NCBI RefSeq assembly: GCF_031127805.1
Contig: NZ_JARXHW010000007.1
Location: 1-64,000, forward strand
Direction of reading: 5' to 3'
DNA length: 64,000 nt
Origin: Thalassobacterium maritimum
GTDB lineage: Bacteria; Verrucomicrobiota; Verrucomicrobiia; Opitutales; Coraliomargaritaceae
The notes below the pieces were generated by a model, which was given only the letters and a program-made list of their open reading frames with translations, was not told the origin of the DNA and did no database searches. Below, piece by piece: positions 8,922 through 20,681 of this stretch. Each line of letters begins with the position of its first letter. The first letter of the stretch is position 1. Made by a program: the position numbers and the translations under genes.

Positions 8922-11159
8922 ATGAATTCATTGACACAGCTCGCAATGGGCAGCTCCCAGGATGCACTCTGGGCCCTCTGTTTCGCGGTCGGCGCCGGTT
9001 GCTTGCTTACGGTGCTCTCGCGCCGCTTACAATTGCCCACCATCGTCCTACTACTACTGGGGGGCTTTGCTCTAGGCCCGGAAGGTCTGGAGCTACTGGA
9101 CCCCAATGCCTTGGGCGACTTACTGCCGATGATCGTCTCACTGGCAGTGGGATTGATCCTGTTCGAAGGCGCACTCACGCTGGACTTAAAAGAGTTTAAA
9201 GAAACTTCAACCGTCATCAAGCGCCTGCTCACCGTGGGGGTGCTCATTACCTGGCTCGGCTCTGGTTTGACCGCCTATCTGGTCTTTGATACCTCACCGG
9301 CCTTTGCCCTGCTGATGGGCAGCTTGATTATCGTGACCGGGCCCACAGTGATCGTCCCCCTGCTGCGCCGGATTCGGGTGCAACAGAAACTGGGTAGCAT
9401 CCTCCACTGGGAAGGTGTGTTAATTGATACGATCGGAGTATTCACCGCGATTCTCTGTTTTGAATGGGTCGTGGAAGGCGGCGGCGCAGTCGCCATTCCG
9501 AGCTTCCTATTACGCGTGGCCAGTGGTGCCGCGATCGGCTTTATTGGCGGCTACTCCATCTACTGGATGATGAAAAAGCACTGGGTGCCGGATAACATCG
9601 CCAATGCCTTCGCACTCGCCAGCGCCATGCTGATCTTTGGGGCCACCGAACTCATTAAGCCAGAGGCCGGCCTACTATCGGTCACGATTGCGGGCATGAT
9701 TGTCGGCATCAAAAAACCGCGCCAGTTACGTGAGATAAAAGCCTTCAAAGCGGAAATCGTCGACCTACTGATCGGCATGCTGTTTCTGCTATTAGTTGCG
9801 CGCCTGGAGCTCCAACAATTCATCGACTTCTTTACCATGGGAGGCGGCTGGGTCCTCTTTTCGGTGATCCTGATCATCCGCCCGATCAGTATCGCAGCCT
9901 CGGCATGGGGCACACCGCTCAATATCCGAGAAAAGGCGCTGCTCAGTTGGGTGGCTCCCCGGGGCGTGGTCGCCGCCTCGATGGCCTCACTCTTCGCCTT
10001 GAGCCTCAGCCACAATGACAATCCGGTCGGTGATCCGGCGCTATTGGAATCATTCGTCTATTCAGTGATCTGCGCCACAGTATTGATCCAAGGCTTGTCT
10101 GCAGGATTATTTGCTAAGATGCTGGGCCTCCAGCGCCCCGCTCCCAATGACTGGGTGATCATCGGCGCCCATCATTTTGGACGCGAACTGGCGCGTAAGC
10201 TGATGCGCCAGGATGAGCAACACGTATTGCTACTCGATACCAACGCCCGCAATATTGCACTCGCCAAAAAAGAAGGCCTGCCCGCCCTACTGCGCGATGG
10301 CATGGAAGCCGAGAAACTCTACGAAGAAGAACAGGCGCTCTTTGGCGCAGGTTACGTGCTCGCATTGACCGATAACATCGAATTAAACCAAATCTTAATG
10401 CAACGCTGGGGTGAAGTGCTGGATAACGAAAAAGTCTTTGGCTGGATCCCATTGGACAGCCCCACCACCGAGGATCAACTGACCGGACAGTCAGTATTTG
10501 GCGACCTATCACGCCCCGCCGTAATTGGCAGTGAACTGCTACAGGGCGAAAGTAATTTCGAAACAGTGCTGTGGGAAGAGGGCAAAAGCCTCGCCTCCGG
10601 CGACTGGCACCCGCTCTTTATCCGTCGTGGTAAACAACTCAAAGCCGTGCCCCACGACGCCAGCCTAAAAGAAATTGTGAAAACAGAAGACGAAGTTATA
10701 TGCCTGCGCCGCGCAGAGGGCTTTTTACTACGCGCCCTCCATAGTGGCGGCTTACTTAAACTCGAATGCAATAGCATCGAAAGCCTCTACCAACAATTGG
10801 CTTATATCGCGAACGAGCATGTGCCCGCGATCTCTGAAGAAAAGGTGCTGGAAGATCTCGCCGAACAAGGCCGCGTCTTCCCAGCATTCCTAGGCCATGG
10901 CATCGCGATCCCCCACGTCTATTGCGAAGACTTGGATTACCGCATTTGCTTTGTCGCTCAACTCAATCAAGGTCTCACGATTCCAGGCCAGAGCGAAGCG
11001 ATCGATTTCGTCTTCTTCATCATCAGCCCCAAGGGCGATAGTGAGGGCCACCTCGCGACCTTGGCCGACATTGCTAAAAACTGCCGGACCGAACGTATGC
11101 GCACGCAAATCAAGAGTGCGGAATCCGTCGACGATGTGATCGTCGCCATCGGAGGTTAA
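8922..11159 (+). CDS. Na+/H+ antiporter (CPA1) fused to TrkA-like and PTS EIIA-like domains
   Basis: A 745-aa membrane protein. Residues 10-400 contain about 12 hydrophobic segments of the CPA1 sodium/proton exchanger family, including LLLLGGFALGPEGLELL, LFEGALTLDL and SWVAPRGVVAASMASLF. Residues 408-520 form a Rossmann-like TrkA-N/RCK domain (WVIIGAHHFGRELA). Residues 600-745 resemble a type 2 phosphotransferase EIIA domain: GHGIAIPH carries His665 at the place of the phosphorylated histidine of PtsN/MtlA IIA domains. The expected role is pH, Na+ or K+ homeostasis. The two cytosolic domains suggest control by nucleotide and, speculatively, by phosphorylation. No other PTS component is visible in the window. 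The EIIA-like fusion is the unusual part. Confidence 0.88.
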   Translation: MNSLTQLAMGSSQDALWALCFAVGAGCLLTVLSRRLQLPTIVLLLLGGFALGPEGLELLDPNALGDLLPMIVSLAVGLILFEGALTLDLKEFKETSTVIKRLLTVGVLITWLGSGLTAYLVFDTSPAFALLMGSLIIVTGPTVIVPLLRRIRVQQKLGSILHWEGVLIDTIGVFTAILCFEWVVEGGGAVAIPSFLLRVASGAAIGFIGGYSIYWMMKKHWVPDNIANAFALASAMLIFGATELIKPEAGLLSVTIAGMIVGIKKPRQLREIKAFKAEIVDLLIGMLFLLLVARLELQQFIDFFTMGGGWVLFSVILIIRPISIAASAWGTPLNIREKALLSWVAPRGVVAASMASLFALSLSHNDNPVGDPALLESFVYSVICATVLIQGLSAGLFAKMLGLQRPAPNDWVIIGAHHFGRELARKLMRQDEQHVLLLDTNARNIALAKKEGLPALLRDGMEAEKLYEEEQALFGAGYVLALTDNIELNQILMQRWGEVLDNEKVFGWIPLDSPTTEDQLTGQSVFGDLSRPAVIGSELLQGESNFETVLWEEGKSLASGDWHPLFIRRGKQLKAVPHDASLKEIVKTEDEVICLRRAEGFLLRALHSGGLLKLECNSIESLYQQLAYIANEHVPAISEEKVLEDLAEQGRVFPAFLGHGIAIPHVYCEDLDYRICFVAQLNQGLTIPGQSEAIDFVFFIISPKGDSEGHLATLADIAKNCRTERMRTQIKSAESVDDVIVAIGG

Positions 11160-11163
11160 ATTG

Positions 11164-11195
11164 AGAGGTCAGAAGCCCTCTGTCTTCTGACCTCT
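11164..11195. terminator. Strong hairpin between convergent genes
   Basis: AGAGGTCAGAAG (11164-11175) and CTTCTGACCTCT (11184-11195) form a perfect 12-bp stem with an 8-base loop. It sits just after the antiporter stop and just beyond the glnK stop on the other strand, so it could end transcription from both sides. No long T-run follows in either direction. Confidence 0.65.
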
Positions 11196-11202
11196 GAAAA
11201 GC

Positions 11203-11541
<339 letters not shown>

Positions 11542-11575
11542 AATAGTTCTTTCCTTTAGTTAAATACTTATGCGC

Positions 11576-12913
11576 TTATTCGAACTGGTAAGCAGTCTCA
11601 CCGTGTTCAGATTGATCCAGACCAGTATGCTCGACTTCTACGCTCACACGCAAGCCTGTCGTGCACTTACAAAGCAGCACAATAATAAACGTAGCCACTG
11701 CAGACCAGAGGATCACTACGCCTAGCGCGGTGAGCTGAACGCCCAACTGCGGCAACATCTCGAAGTCGCCCAAGCCTCCAAAGGCTGGCAACCCAAAGAC
11801 CACGACCAAGATCGTGCCCATAATTCCACCGACACCATGCACGGCAAACACGTCCAAAGAGTCATCAATCTTTAGTTTGTGCTTCACGATGCCACAGCCG
11901 AAGTAGCAAACGATCCCCGCGAGCACACCTAGGCATACCGCGCCCAATGGCCCCACATGCCCCGAAGCCGGGGTAATCGTCGCAAGGCCCGCCACCATAC
12001 CAGTGACAATACCGACGAGCCCTGGCTTGCCGTTGACTTTCCACTCAATCGTCATCCAAGTCAAACTGGCCACAGCCGCCGAAATGTGCGTAACGAGTAT
12101 CGTCATCCCTGCATTGCCATTGGCAGCCAGTTGGCTGCCCGCATTAAAACCAAACCAGCCGACCCATAGCATGGACGCCCCGATCATCACCATCGCCGGG
12201 TGATGCGGGATATGCAGCTTCTTGGGAAAACCATCGCGGGGGCCCAGCATTTTCGCCAACAACAGTGCGGAGATCCCGGCAGTCGCATGCACTACGATGC
12301 CACCAGCCAAATCGATCACGCCCATTTCTGCCAGCCAACCGCCCCCCCACACCCAGTAGGTCACGGGCGCATAGACCAGCACCAGCCACAGTGCCGTGAA
12401 AAGTAAAATGGCGCTAAATTTCATACGTTCTACAAAGGACCCGACAATCAGCCCAGGCGTGATAATGGCAAAAGTCATTTGAAACATGATAAAGATCGTC
12501 TCCGGAAAGTCCTCCTGCATACTCGCAGTCGTAATCCCCTTCAATCCCAAGTGCTCCAGGCCTCCGATCCAGCCACATGTGCCAGGTGCGAAGGACAACG
12601 TATAGAGCAGCACCACCCACAGCACTGAAGCCAAGCAAGCAATGGCGAAACAATGCATCAGCACCGACAGTACGTTTTGCGAACGCACCAGCCCCCCATA
12701 AAAAAGTGCCAGTCCAGGCAGCGTCATAAAAAGTACCAAAACCGTGGCCGTGAGCATCCAAGCGGTATTCCCCGAGTTGAGTGCAGGCAGCACTTCGGCG
12801 ACCGGATCGCTTGCAATAATCGCAGTCTCGATAGAACTGAGATCCTGAGCCAATAACATTCCTGGCAGCAGTGCAGCCACCAAGAAAGCAAACATACACA
12901 ATGTTTTCTTCAT
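11576..12913 (-). CDS. amtB: Ammonium transporter
   Basis: An inner-membrane ammonium channel, about 445 aa from ATG 12913. This start is preferred over the upstream frame opening because MKKTLCMFAFLVAALLPGML forms the cleavable signal peptide known for Amt proteins. Eleven membrane segments follow. The paired pore histidines are visible as GGIVVHATAG and DVFAVHGVGG. FYGGLVRSQNVLSVLMH and FAPGTCGWIGG are family-typical. It is co-transcribed with glnK (34-base gap), which is expected to plug the channel at its cytoplasmic face. A cytosolic PAS histidine kinase starts divergently about 155 bases away and might sense a related condition, but nothing proves this. Nitrogen-responsive promoter elements were not identified. 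Confidence 0.94.
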   Translation of the reverse strand: MKKTLCMFAFLVAALLPGMLLAQDLSSIETAIIASDPVAEVLPALNSGNTAWMLTATVLVLFMTLPGLALFYGGLVRSQNVLSVLMHCFAIACLASVLWVVLLYTLSFAPGTCGWIGGLEHLGLKGITTASMQEDFPETIFIMFQMTFAIITPGLIVGSFVERMKFSAILLFTALWLVLVYAPVTYWVWGGGWLAEMGVIDLAGGIVVHATAGISALLLAKMLGPRDGFPKKLHIPHHPAMVMIGASMLWVGWFGFNAGSQLAANGNAGMTILVTHISAAVASLTWMTIEWKVNGKPGLVGIVTGMVAGLATITPASGHVGPLGAVCLGVLAGIVCYFGCGIVKHKLKIDDSLDVFAVHGVGGIMGTILVVVFGLPAFGGLGDFEMLPQLGVQLTALGVVILWSAVATFIIVLLCKCTTGLRVSVEVEHTGLDQSEHGETAYQFE

Positions 12914-13067
12914 AATGAGGAGTTGTTTTTTCAATAAGACAGGCGCAGCGGCCTGAGGGGGCCGGAAGCAAACCGAAGCAATTCTCCCGCGACAAGCCAT
13001 TTTTCAAAATGCATTTGCGCGTGGAATACCATCGACAAGCTAGAACTTCGACTCATTTTCAGCCGGA

Positions 13068-14189
13068 ATGAATCACACCACTGAAGAAGCGCTCAAAGCG
13101 ACCATCTACGATCTAGAACAACGCCTAGAGATCGCTCTACTGAGTGCCAATCAGGTCTGGTGGGAATGGGACATTCCAACTGGCATCTTAAAAACACACG
13201 CGGTTAAGGACTGCATACTGGGCTACGATCTTGGCAAAATCAGACATCATCTCGATTTCTGGATGGACGCCCTGCCCCCCGAAGAACGCGAGCCGGTCTG
13301 GGAAAGCTTGCAAGCGCACCTGCGCGGTGAAACGGAAATGTGGAGCATGGAGCACCAATACCGCAACCCACAGGGCGAGTATAAATGGGTGCTCGAGGCC
13401 GGACGTCTCATTTCACGTAATCAAGACGGCAGCCCCCTGCGCATGGTGGGCATCACACAAAACATCCACGAGAAAAAGCTCCAAGAAAAAGAACTCCGGA
13501 AGGCCAACGAACAATTGGCAGATGCACTCAAGTTCAAAGATATCGTGCTCGCCACCGCTTCGCATGATGTGCTCAACGCACTGACCGCGGGCTGGACCAT
13601 GACTCAATTACTTAAGGAGAAAAGCGAACATCTAACAGAAGAGTTTGAGTTGGTCGAAAGCTCCTTAGCTCAATCGCGAAAACTAATTTCGAATATCTAT
13701 GATTTCTCCCAAAGTAGCTTAATCGAAATGGAGCTCAACGAAGTCGATGTCACAAGCATCATTCGCGACACACAGGAATTCCACTCCCCGCTCGCCAAAA
13801 ACAAACAATTAGACTTTGTAGTCAGCACTGTAGCACACAATCCCATACGAACCGACGCTTTAGCGCTACGGCGCATACTCGACAATTTGCTCGGTAACGC
13901 GATTAAATTCACAGAGACTGGCTACATCGCCATCAGTGATATCAGCAACGAAGACGAGCTCATCATTGAAGTCAAAGACAGCGGTTGCGGCATCCCCAAG
14001 GAGCAAGCACACCTGCTCTTCACCCCATTTAAAAAGCTGAACTCTAGCAATGAAGGTTCCGGATTAGGCATGAGTATTTGCCAAAACCTCGCCAGCAAAC
14101 TATCTGGTCAGATCAGCTACTCTCCCAACGCCCCGCAAGGGACTATTTTCAGACTGAGCCTGCCTCGCGAACAGCCCGAGACGAAGTAA
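13068..14189 (+). CDS. PAS-domain sensor histidine kinase, soluble
   Basis: A 373-aa protein without membrane segments, so probably cytosolic. Residues 15-135 form a PAS fold with a PAC-like end (EYKWVLEAGRLISRNQDGSP, VGITQNIHEKK). A coiled-coil linker follows. The dimerisation/phosphoacceptor region contains His166 in ASHDVLNAL. The HATPase domain has N-box DNLLGNAIKF, G1 box DSGCGIP and G2 box GSGLGMSICQNLA. No response regulator or receiver domain is encoded nearby, so its partner is elsewhere. It is transcribed divergently from amtB-glnK. The sensed signal cannot be read from the sequence. Confidence 0.9.
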   Translation: MNHTTEEALKATIYDLEQRLEIALLSANQVWWEWDIPTGILKTHAVKDCILGYDLGKIRHHLDFWMDALPPEEREPVWESLQAHLRGETEMWSMEHQYRNPQGEYKWVLEAGRLISRNQDGSPLRMVGITQNIHEKKLQEKELRKANEQLADALKFKDIVLATASHDVLNALTAGWTMTQLLKEKSEHLTEEFELVESSLAQSRKLISNIYDFSQSSLIEMELNEVDVTSIIRDTQEFHSPLAKNKQLDFVVSTVAHNPIRTDALALRRILDNLLGNAIKFTETGYIAISDISNEDELIIEVKDSGCGIPKEQAHLLFTPFKKLNSSNEGSGLGMSICQNLASKLSGQISYSPNAPQGTIFRLSLPREQPETK

Positions 14190-14467
14190 GCAATACCACT
14201 GCTTCCAACAGTGAACAACAGTGGCCCGACCTGCGGCCGCAACACCTCGTATACGCTTCAAGCAGCGCGCTCTATCACTCAATCGAACTGCTGGAGCCAT
14301 CCAGATGTCTCCAGTCAACAGGAGATGCTCGGACGATTGCGACAACAGATATTAGAGCTACGATCCAGCTGAGAGCTGATGGAAAACTGTGCCCATTTAG
14401 CTAAATCTGCGAAAAGTCTTGAAGCACAACAGCGCTCGGACAAATTACTCCGCTTTTTCCAAATCTT

Positions 14468-15568
<1,101 letters not shown>

Positions 15569-15595
15569 AACACGAGGAACGTCCAACATGCGGCA

Positions 15596-15644
15596 TTGAA
15601 CATCGAACACTGAACGTCCAACATCGAACATCGAACATCGAATG
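15596..15644. repeat. Left inverted repeat of the four-helix-bundle unit
   Basis: A 49-bp stretch built from the words GAACATCGAAC and GAACGTCCAAC. Its reverse complement matches 16079-16120 with three mismatches and one extra 7-base word in the left copy. The repeat overlaps the ATG (15642) of the enclosed gene. Confidence 0.85.
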
Positions 15645-16061
15645 GCTTACACACAGGAACACTCCGAATGGGATAGCCTGCTGGCAGAGGAATCTGCCTC
15701 GATGTATGATTTGGAACACCGTTTATTAGACTTCTCTGTTCGCGCAATCCGCTTAACACGTAAGATTGAATCCAGCCAAGCGGGCACGCATATCGCCAAG
15801 CAATTGCTGCGATCTGCGACTGCCCCGCTGGCGAACCACGGGGAAGCACAAGCTGCGGAATCCCCGCGAGACTTCATCCATAAATTAAGGATCTCACTTA
15901 AAGAATTACGCGAGACTGAGCGTTGGATAAAGTTGACCAAGGCAGTGCCCTTAGTCGATAAACCTGAACGACTAAATGAGCTGCTCGACGAAACCGATCA
16001 GCTAATTCGTATTTTTGTAACTAGCATAAAAACCGCCGAATCAAGAGCAAGCTCCAGATAA
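15642..16061 (+). CDS. Four helix bundle protein (S23/IVP family)
   Basis: A 139-aa small helical protein. ATHIAKQ-like, LLRSATAPLANHGEAQAAES and DFIHKLRISLKELRE are the hallmark of the four-helix-bundle family, first seen in 23S rRNA intervening sequences and related to the accessory protein of diversity-generating retroelements. Function is unknown; RNA or DNA binding is often proposed. No reverse transcriptase is nearby. The gene is enclosed by inverted repeats (15596-15644 and 16079-16120), the left one overlapping the start codon. A second in-frame Met at 15702 (MYDLEHRLLDF) is a good alternative start, closer to family norms. It lies between leuB and alaS, unrelated housekeeping genes, which fits insertion of a small mobile unit. 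The last ~20 bases are the template of the tandem repeat that follows. Confidence 0.85.
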   Translation: MAYTQEHSEWDSLLAEESASMYDLEHRLLDFSVRAIRLTRKIESSQAGTHIAKQLLRSATAPLANHGEAQAAESPRDFIHKLRISLKELRETERWIKLTKAVPLVDKPERLNELLDETDQLIRIFVTSIKTAESRASSR

Positions 16062-16146
16062 TAGACAAACTGTAGCATCATTCGATGTTCGATGTTAGAC
16101 GTTCAATGTTCGACGTTCAAATTCTTCCCATTTTCCCAATTTCCCA

Positions 16147-16200
16147 ATGAAATCATCCGCCGAAATCAAGAGCAAGCTCCAGATAACAGACGAACTGTAG
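16147..16200 (+). other. Decoy 17-codon frame copying the alaS start (copy 1)
   Basis: ATG at 16147 opens MKSSAEIKSKLQITDEL and stops at TAG 16198-16200. The first seven codons and the preceding C/T-rich leader equal those of alaS. The rest is the former 3' end of the four-helix gene read in another frame. If alaS translation begins here by its leader alone, this copy should also be translated. Whether it is expressed is unknown. Confidence 0.5.
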
Positions 16201-16268
16201 CACCATTCGATGTTCGATATTGGGCGTTCAATGTTCGACGTTCAAATTCTTCCCATTTCCCATTTCCC

Positions 16269-16322
16269 ATGAAATCATCCGCCGAAATCAAGAGCAAGCT
16301 CCAGATAACAGACGAACTGTAG
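16269..16322 (+). other. Decoy 17-codon frame copying the alaS start (copy 2)
   Basis: The same 17-residue peptide as copy 1, from ATG 16269 to TAG at 16320-16322, with the same upstream C/T-rich tract. The stop lies 70 bases before the real alaS ATG. Confidence 0.5.
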
Positions 16323-16392
16323 CACCATTCGATGTTCGATGTTGGGCGTTCAATGTTCGACGTTCAAATTCTTCCCATTTCCCAATTTCCCA

Positions 16393-19206
<2,814 letters not shown>

Positions 19207-19219
19207 GGGATAATTGCAT

Positions 19220-19774
19220 TTAAAAGCCGAATATACTCTTCACAAAGCTCCAAAAGCTAGGTTTCGGTGGCGGGGCTGGCAAGGGCTGGGAGCTGGCGGG
19301 ATCGGTGGAGGGCTCAACATCACTGGCCTCGGCGCTGGCGACGCTGGGCTCGTAACTTAATTCCAATCGGTAATCTTGAATACTGGGACGCTGCGCCACG
19401 GCGGCTTCGACAGTCTCACGGAGTTGGCTCAAGTAATCCTCGCCGATGGATTGCAGTAAAATGGGGCCGTAGTAATAGTTGAGTGATTGGTGTTGGTAGA
19501 TCACATACCAGCCCGCATCCAGCTTGGCGGGATCCTCAACCAGCTCGCCAGGATAGCGTTGATCAAAGTCAGCTTTAGAGAGAAAGCTCATATAAGGGAT
19601 CGCTGTCTCCTCCAGCACCCGCAGGGGCTCGGCCCTAACTACTGTGGCCGAGCCGATGAATGCGAGCATGAGAGCCCACTGGTATCGCTTAAACGCCGCA
19701 GGCCTCCGGCGAGCGGACAGGCCACGCACGCACGCCAAGATCTGCGACGAGCGGACACGTCTCTTAAATCTCAT
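19220..19774 (-). CDS. Uncharacterised exported protein
   Basis: Not recognised. Read from ATG 19774 it has 184 aa; ATG 19792 and TTG 19807 are in-frame alternatives. A hydrophobic stretch WALMLAFIGSATVVRA followed by EPL looks like a signal peptide, but it is preceded by an unusually long basic leader (RFKRRVRSSQILACVRGLSARRRPAAFKRYQ) whose DNA contains a GGCCT...AGGCC stem, so the leader may come from an inserted repeat and translation may differ. The mature part (EETAIPYMSFLSKADFDQRYPGEL ... YVIYQHQSLNYYYGP) has no known motif. A Pro/Ser-rich linker leads to a C-terminal WSFVKSIFGF. It is last in a three-gene minus-strand group with two other envelope proteins. Confidence 0.65.
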   Translation of the reverse strand: MRFKRRVRSSQILACVRGLSARRRPAAFKRYQWALMLAFIGSATVVRAEPLRVLEETAIPYMSFLSKADFDQRYPGELVEDPAKLDAGWYVIYQHQSLNYYYGPILLQSIGEDYLSQLRETVEAAVAQRPSIQDYRLELSYEPSVASAEASDVEPSTDPASSQPLPAPPPKPSFWSFVKSIFGF

Positions 19775-19789
19775 GCTTCTAATCTGTCT

Positions 19790-19838
19790 CATACACCTAA
19801 TTCTCAATTTCTAATCCCTAATTCCTAATTTCAAACAC
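19790..19838. repeat. Simple word repeat of the CTAATTCC type
   Basis: A tract made of variants of the words TAATTCTCAATTTC, TAATCCC and TAATTCCTAATTTC. Such degenerate ATTCCTAATT word arrays often accompany four-helix-bundle genes in other bacteria (recollection, not checked). Here it fills the gap between two minus-strand genes and overlaps the possible TTG start of the downstream one. Confidence 0.6.
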
Positions 19839-20681
19839 TCACAGCCCACTCGGAAGGTTGGTGCCGTAGTCGCCGCTTCCGCTGCCGCCGCCCACTTGCG
19901 AGCCTCCCGTTGTATTTTGGCCGGCAACAGCCTCGGTGCTGTTACCGGTGCTGGTCGAAGTCGAAGGACCAGTCGCCCCCGACGCGCTGGACGCAGGCAC
20001 ACCGGTCGTGGAGGTGGGCACAGTGCTCGCGGAGCTAGCACTGTCTTTAGAACGATTGACTTCGACCGTCTCTTGCGAGCTCACGCCACCGAAGCCGAAG
20101 TCTTCAAAATTACGCGGCTCTTCTCCACCACCAGAAGCGCCACCAGAAGCGGCACCAGAAGCGCCGGCCTGCCCACTCACAGGCGCCTCATCGGCGGGTG
20201 GCAATGCAGCGGAACTGTTGCCAGCACCGGCGGGATCGCTTGTCTCCGTCGAAGGCGAGCTGCTGCCGCTGGAAGCACTCGCTCCGTCTTTGGAACTCTG
20301 ATTCGCCACAGTTTCACCACCTCCGGTGCCACCGATATTCTCGAAGTCACGCGGAGGCTCATTTAGATTTTCAGAGCTGGCCCCCGCAGTCGGCGCTGCA
20401 GCGGAACCGCTACTTTCACCGCCCCCCGCCTCACCGGGCTCTGGCGTATCGGTCGACTCTGAGGCCGGTGGAGTCGTTGGCGGATTGACGCGGCCATCAA
20501 AAAGATCCGGATCAGGCGCAGCGTGCAGCACGACAGCAGACAAAATCAGCGCCCCGCAAGACAATCCTAAGCGGGCAACAATGTCTCGCCAAGCACGCGA
20601 AGGCTCAAAATGTGCGAGCTTGCATCGCGAAGCTGCAGCGCTCCAACGCGGCGAAGAGGGCTCTATAACTTTTCGGTGCAT
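19839..20681 (-). CDS. Ser/Gly/Ala-rich exported protein with a duplicated motif
   Basis: Unrecognised, 280 aa. A hydrophobic stretch at about 40-54 (LSCGALILSAVVLHAA) looks like a signal peptide before APDPDLFDGRVNPP. The rest is low-complexity Ser/Gly/Ala/Thr/Pro. Two copies of one short module stand out: PPRDFENIGGTGGGETVANQ followed by SSKDGASASSG, and EEPRNFEDFGFGGVSSQETV followed by EVNRSKDSASSAS. Such modules might be binding or docking sites on a flexible linker. The N-terminal leader (SSPRWSAAASRCKLAHFEPS) is atypical, like that of the next gene. The start overlaps the end of the upstream TPR gene by 19 bases, so translation is probably coupled. Confidence 0.7.
   Translation of the reverse strand: MHRKVIEPSSPRWSAAASRCKLAHFEPSRAWRDIVARLGLSCGALILSAVVLHAAPDPDLFDGRVNPPTTPPASESTDTPEPGEAGGGESSGSAAAPTAGASSENLNEPPRDFENIGGTGGGETVANQSSKDGASASSGSSSPSTETSDPAGAGNSSAALPPADEAPVSGQAGASGAASGGASGGGEEPRNFEDFGFGGVSSQETVEVNRSKDSASSASTVPTSTTGVPASSASGATGPSTSTSTGNSTEAVAGQNTTGGSQVGGGSGSGDYGTNLPSGL

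Noticed and set aside
12414..13007. 197-codon minus-strand frame overlapping amtB
   Set aside because: It lies in another frame of the well-supported ammonium transporter and has no family features.
14190..14467. Leader peptide or attenuator before leuB
   Set aside because: No short frame rich in leucine codons and no antiterminator pair of hairpins was found.
15642..16061. Diversity-generating retroelement accessory gene
   Set aside because: The protein family is related, but no reverse transcriptase, template repeat or variable repeat was seen within the window.
16092..16322. 76-codon frame within the tandem repeats
   Set aside because: It exists only because the repeated word sequence lacks stops in that frame; it has no sensible protein composition.
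16339..16392. N-terminal extension of alaS from ATG 16339
   Set aside because: The extra 18 codons are repeat DNA; the family start matches ATG 16393.
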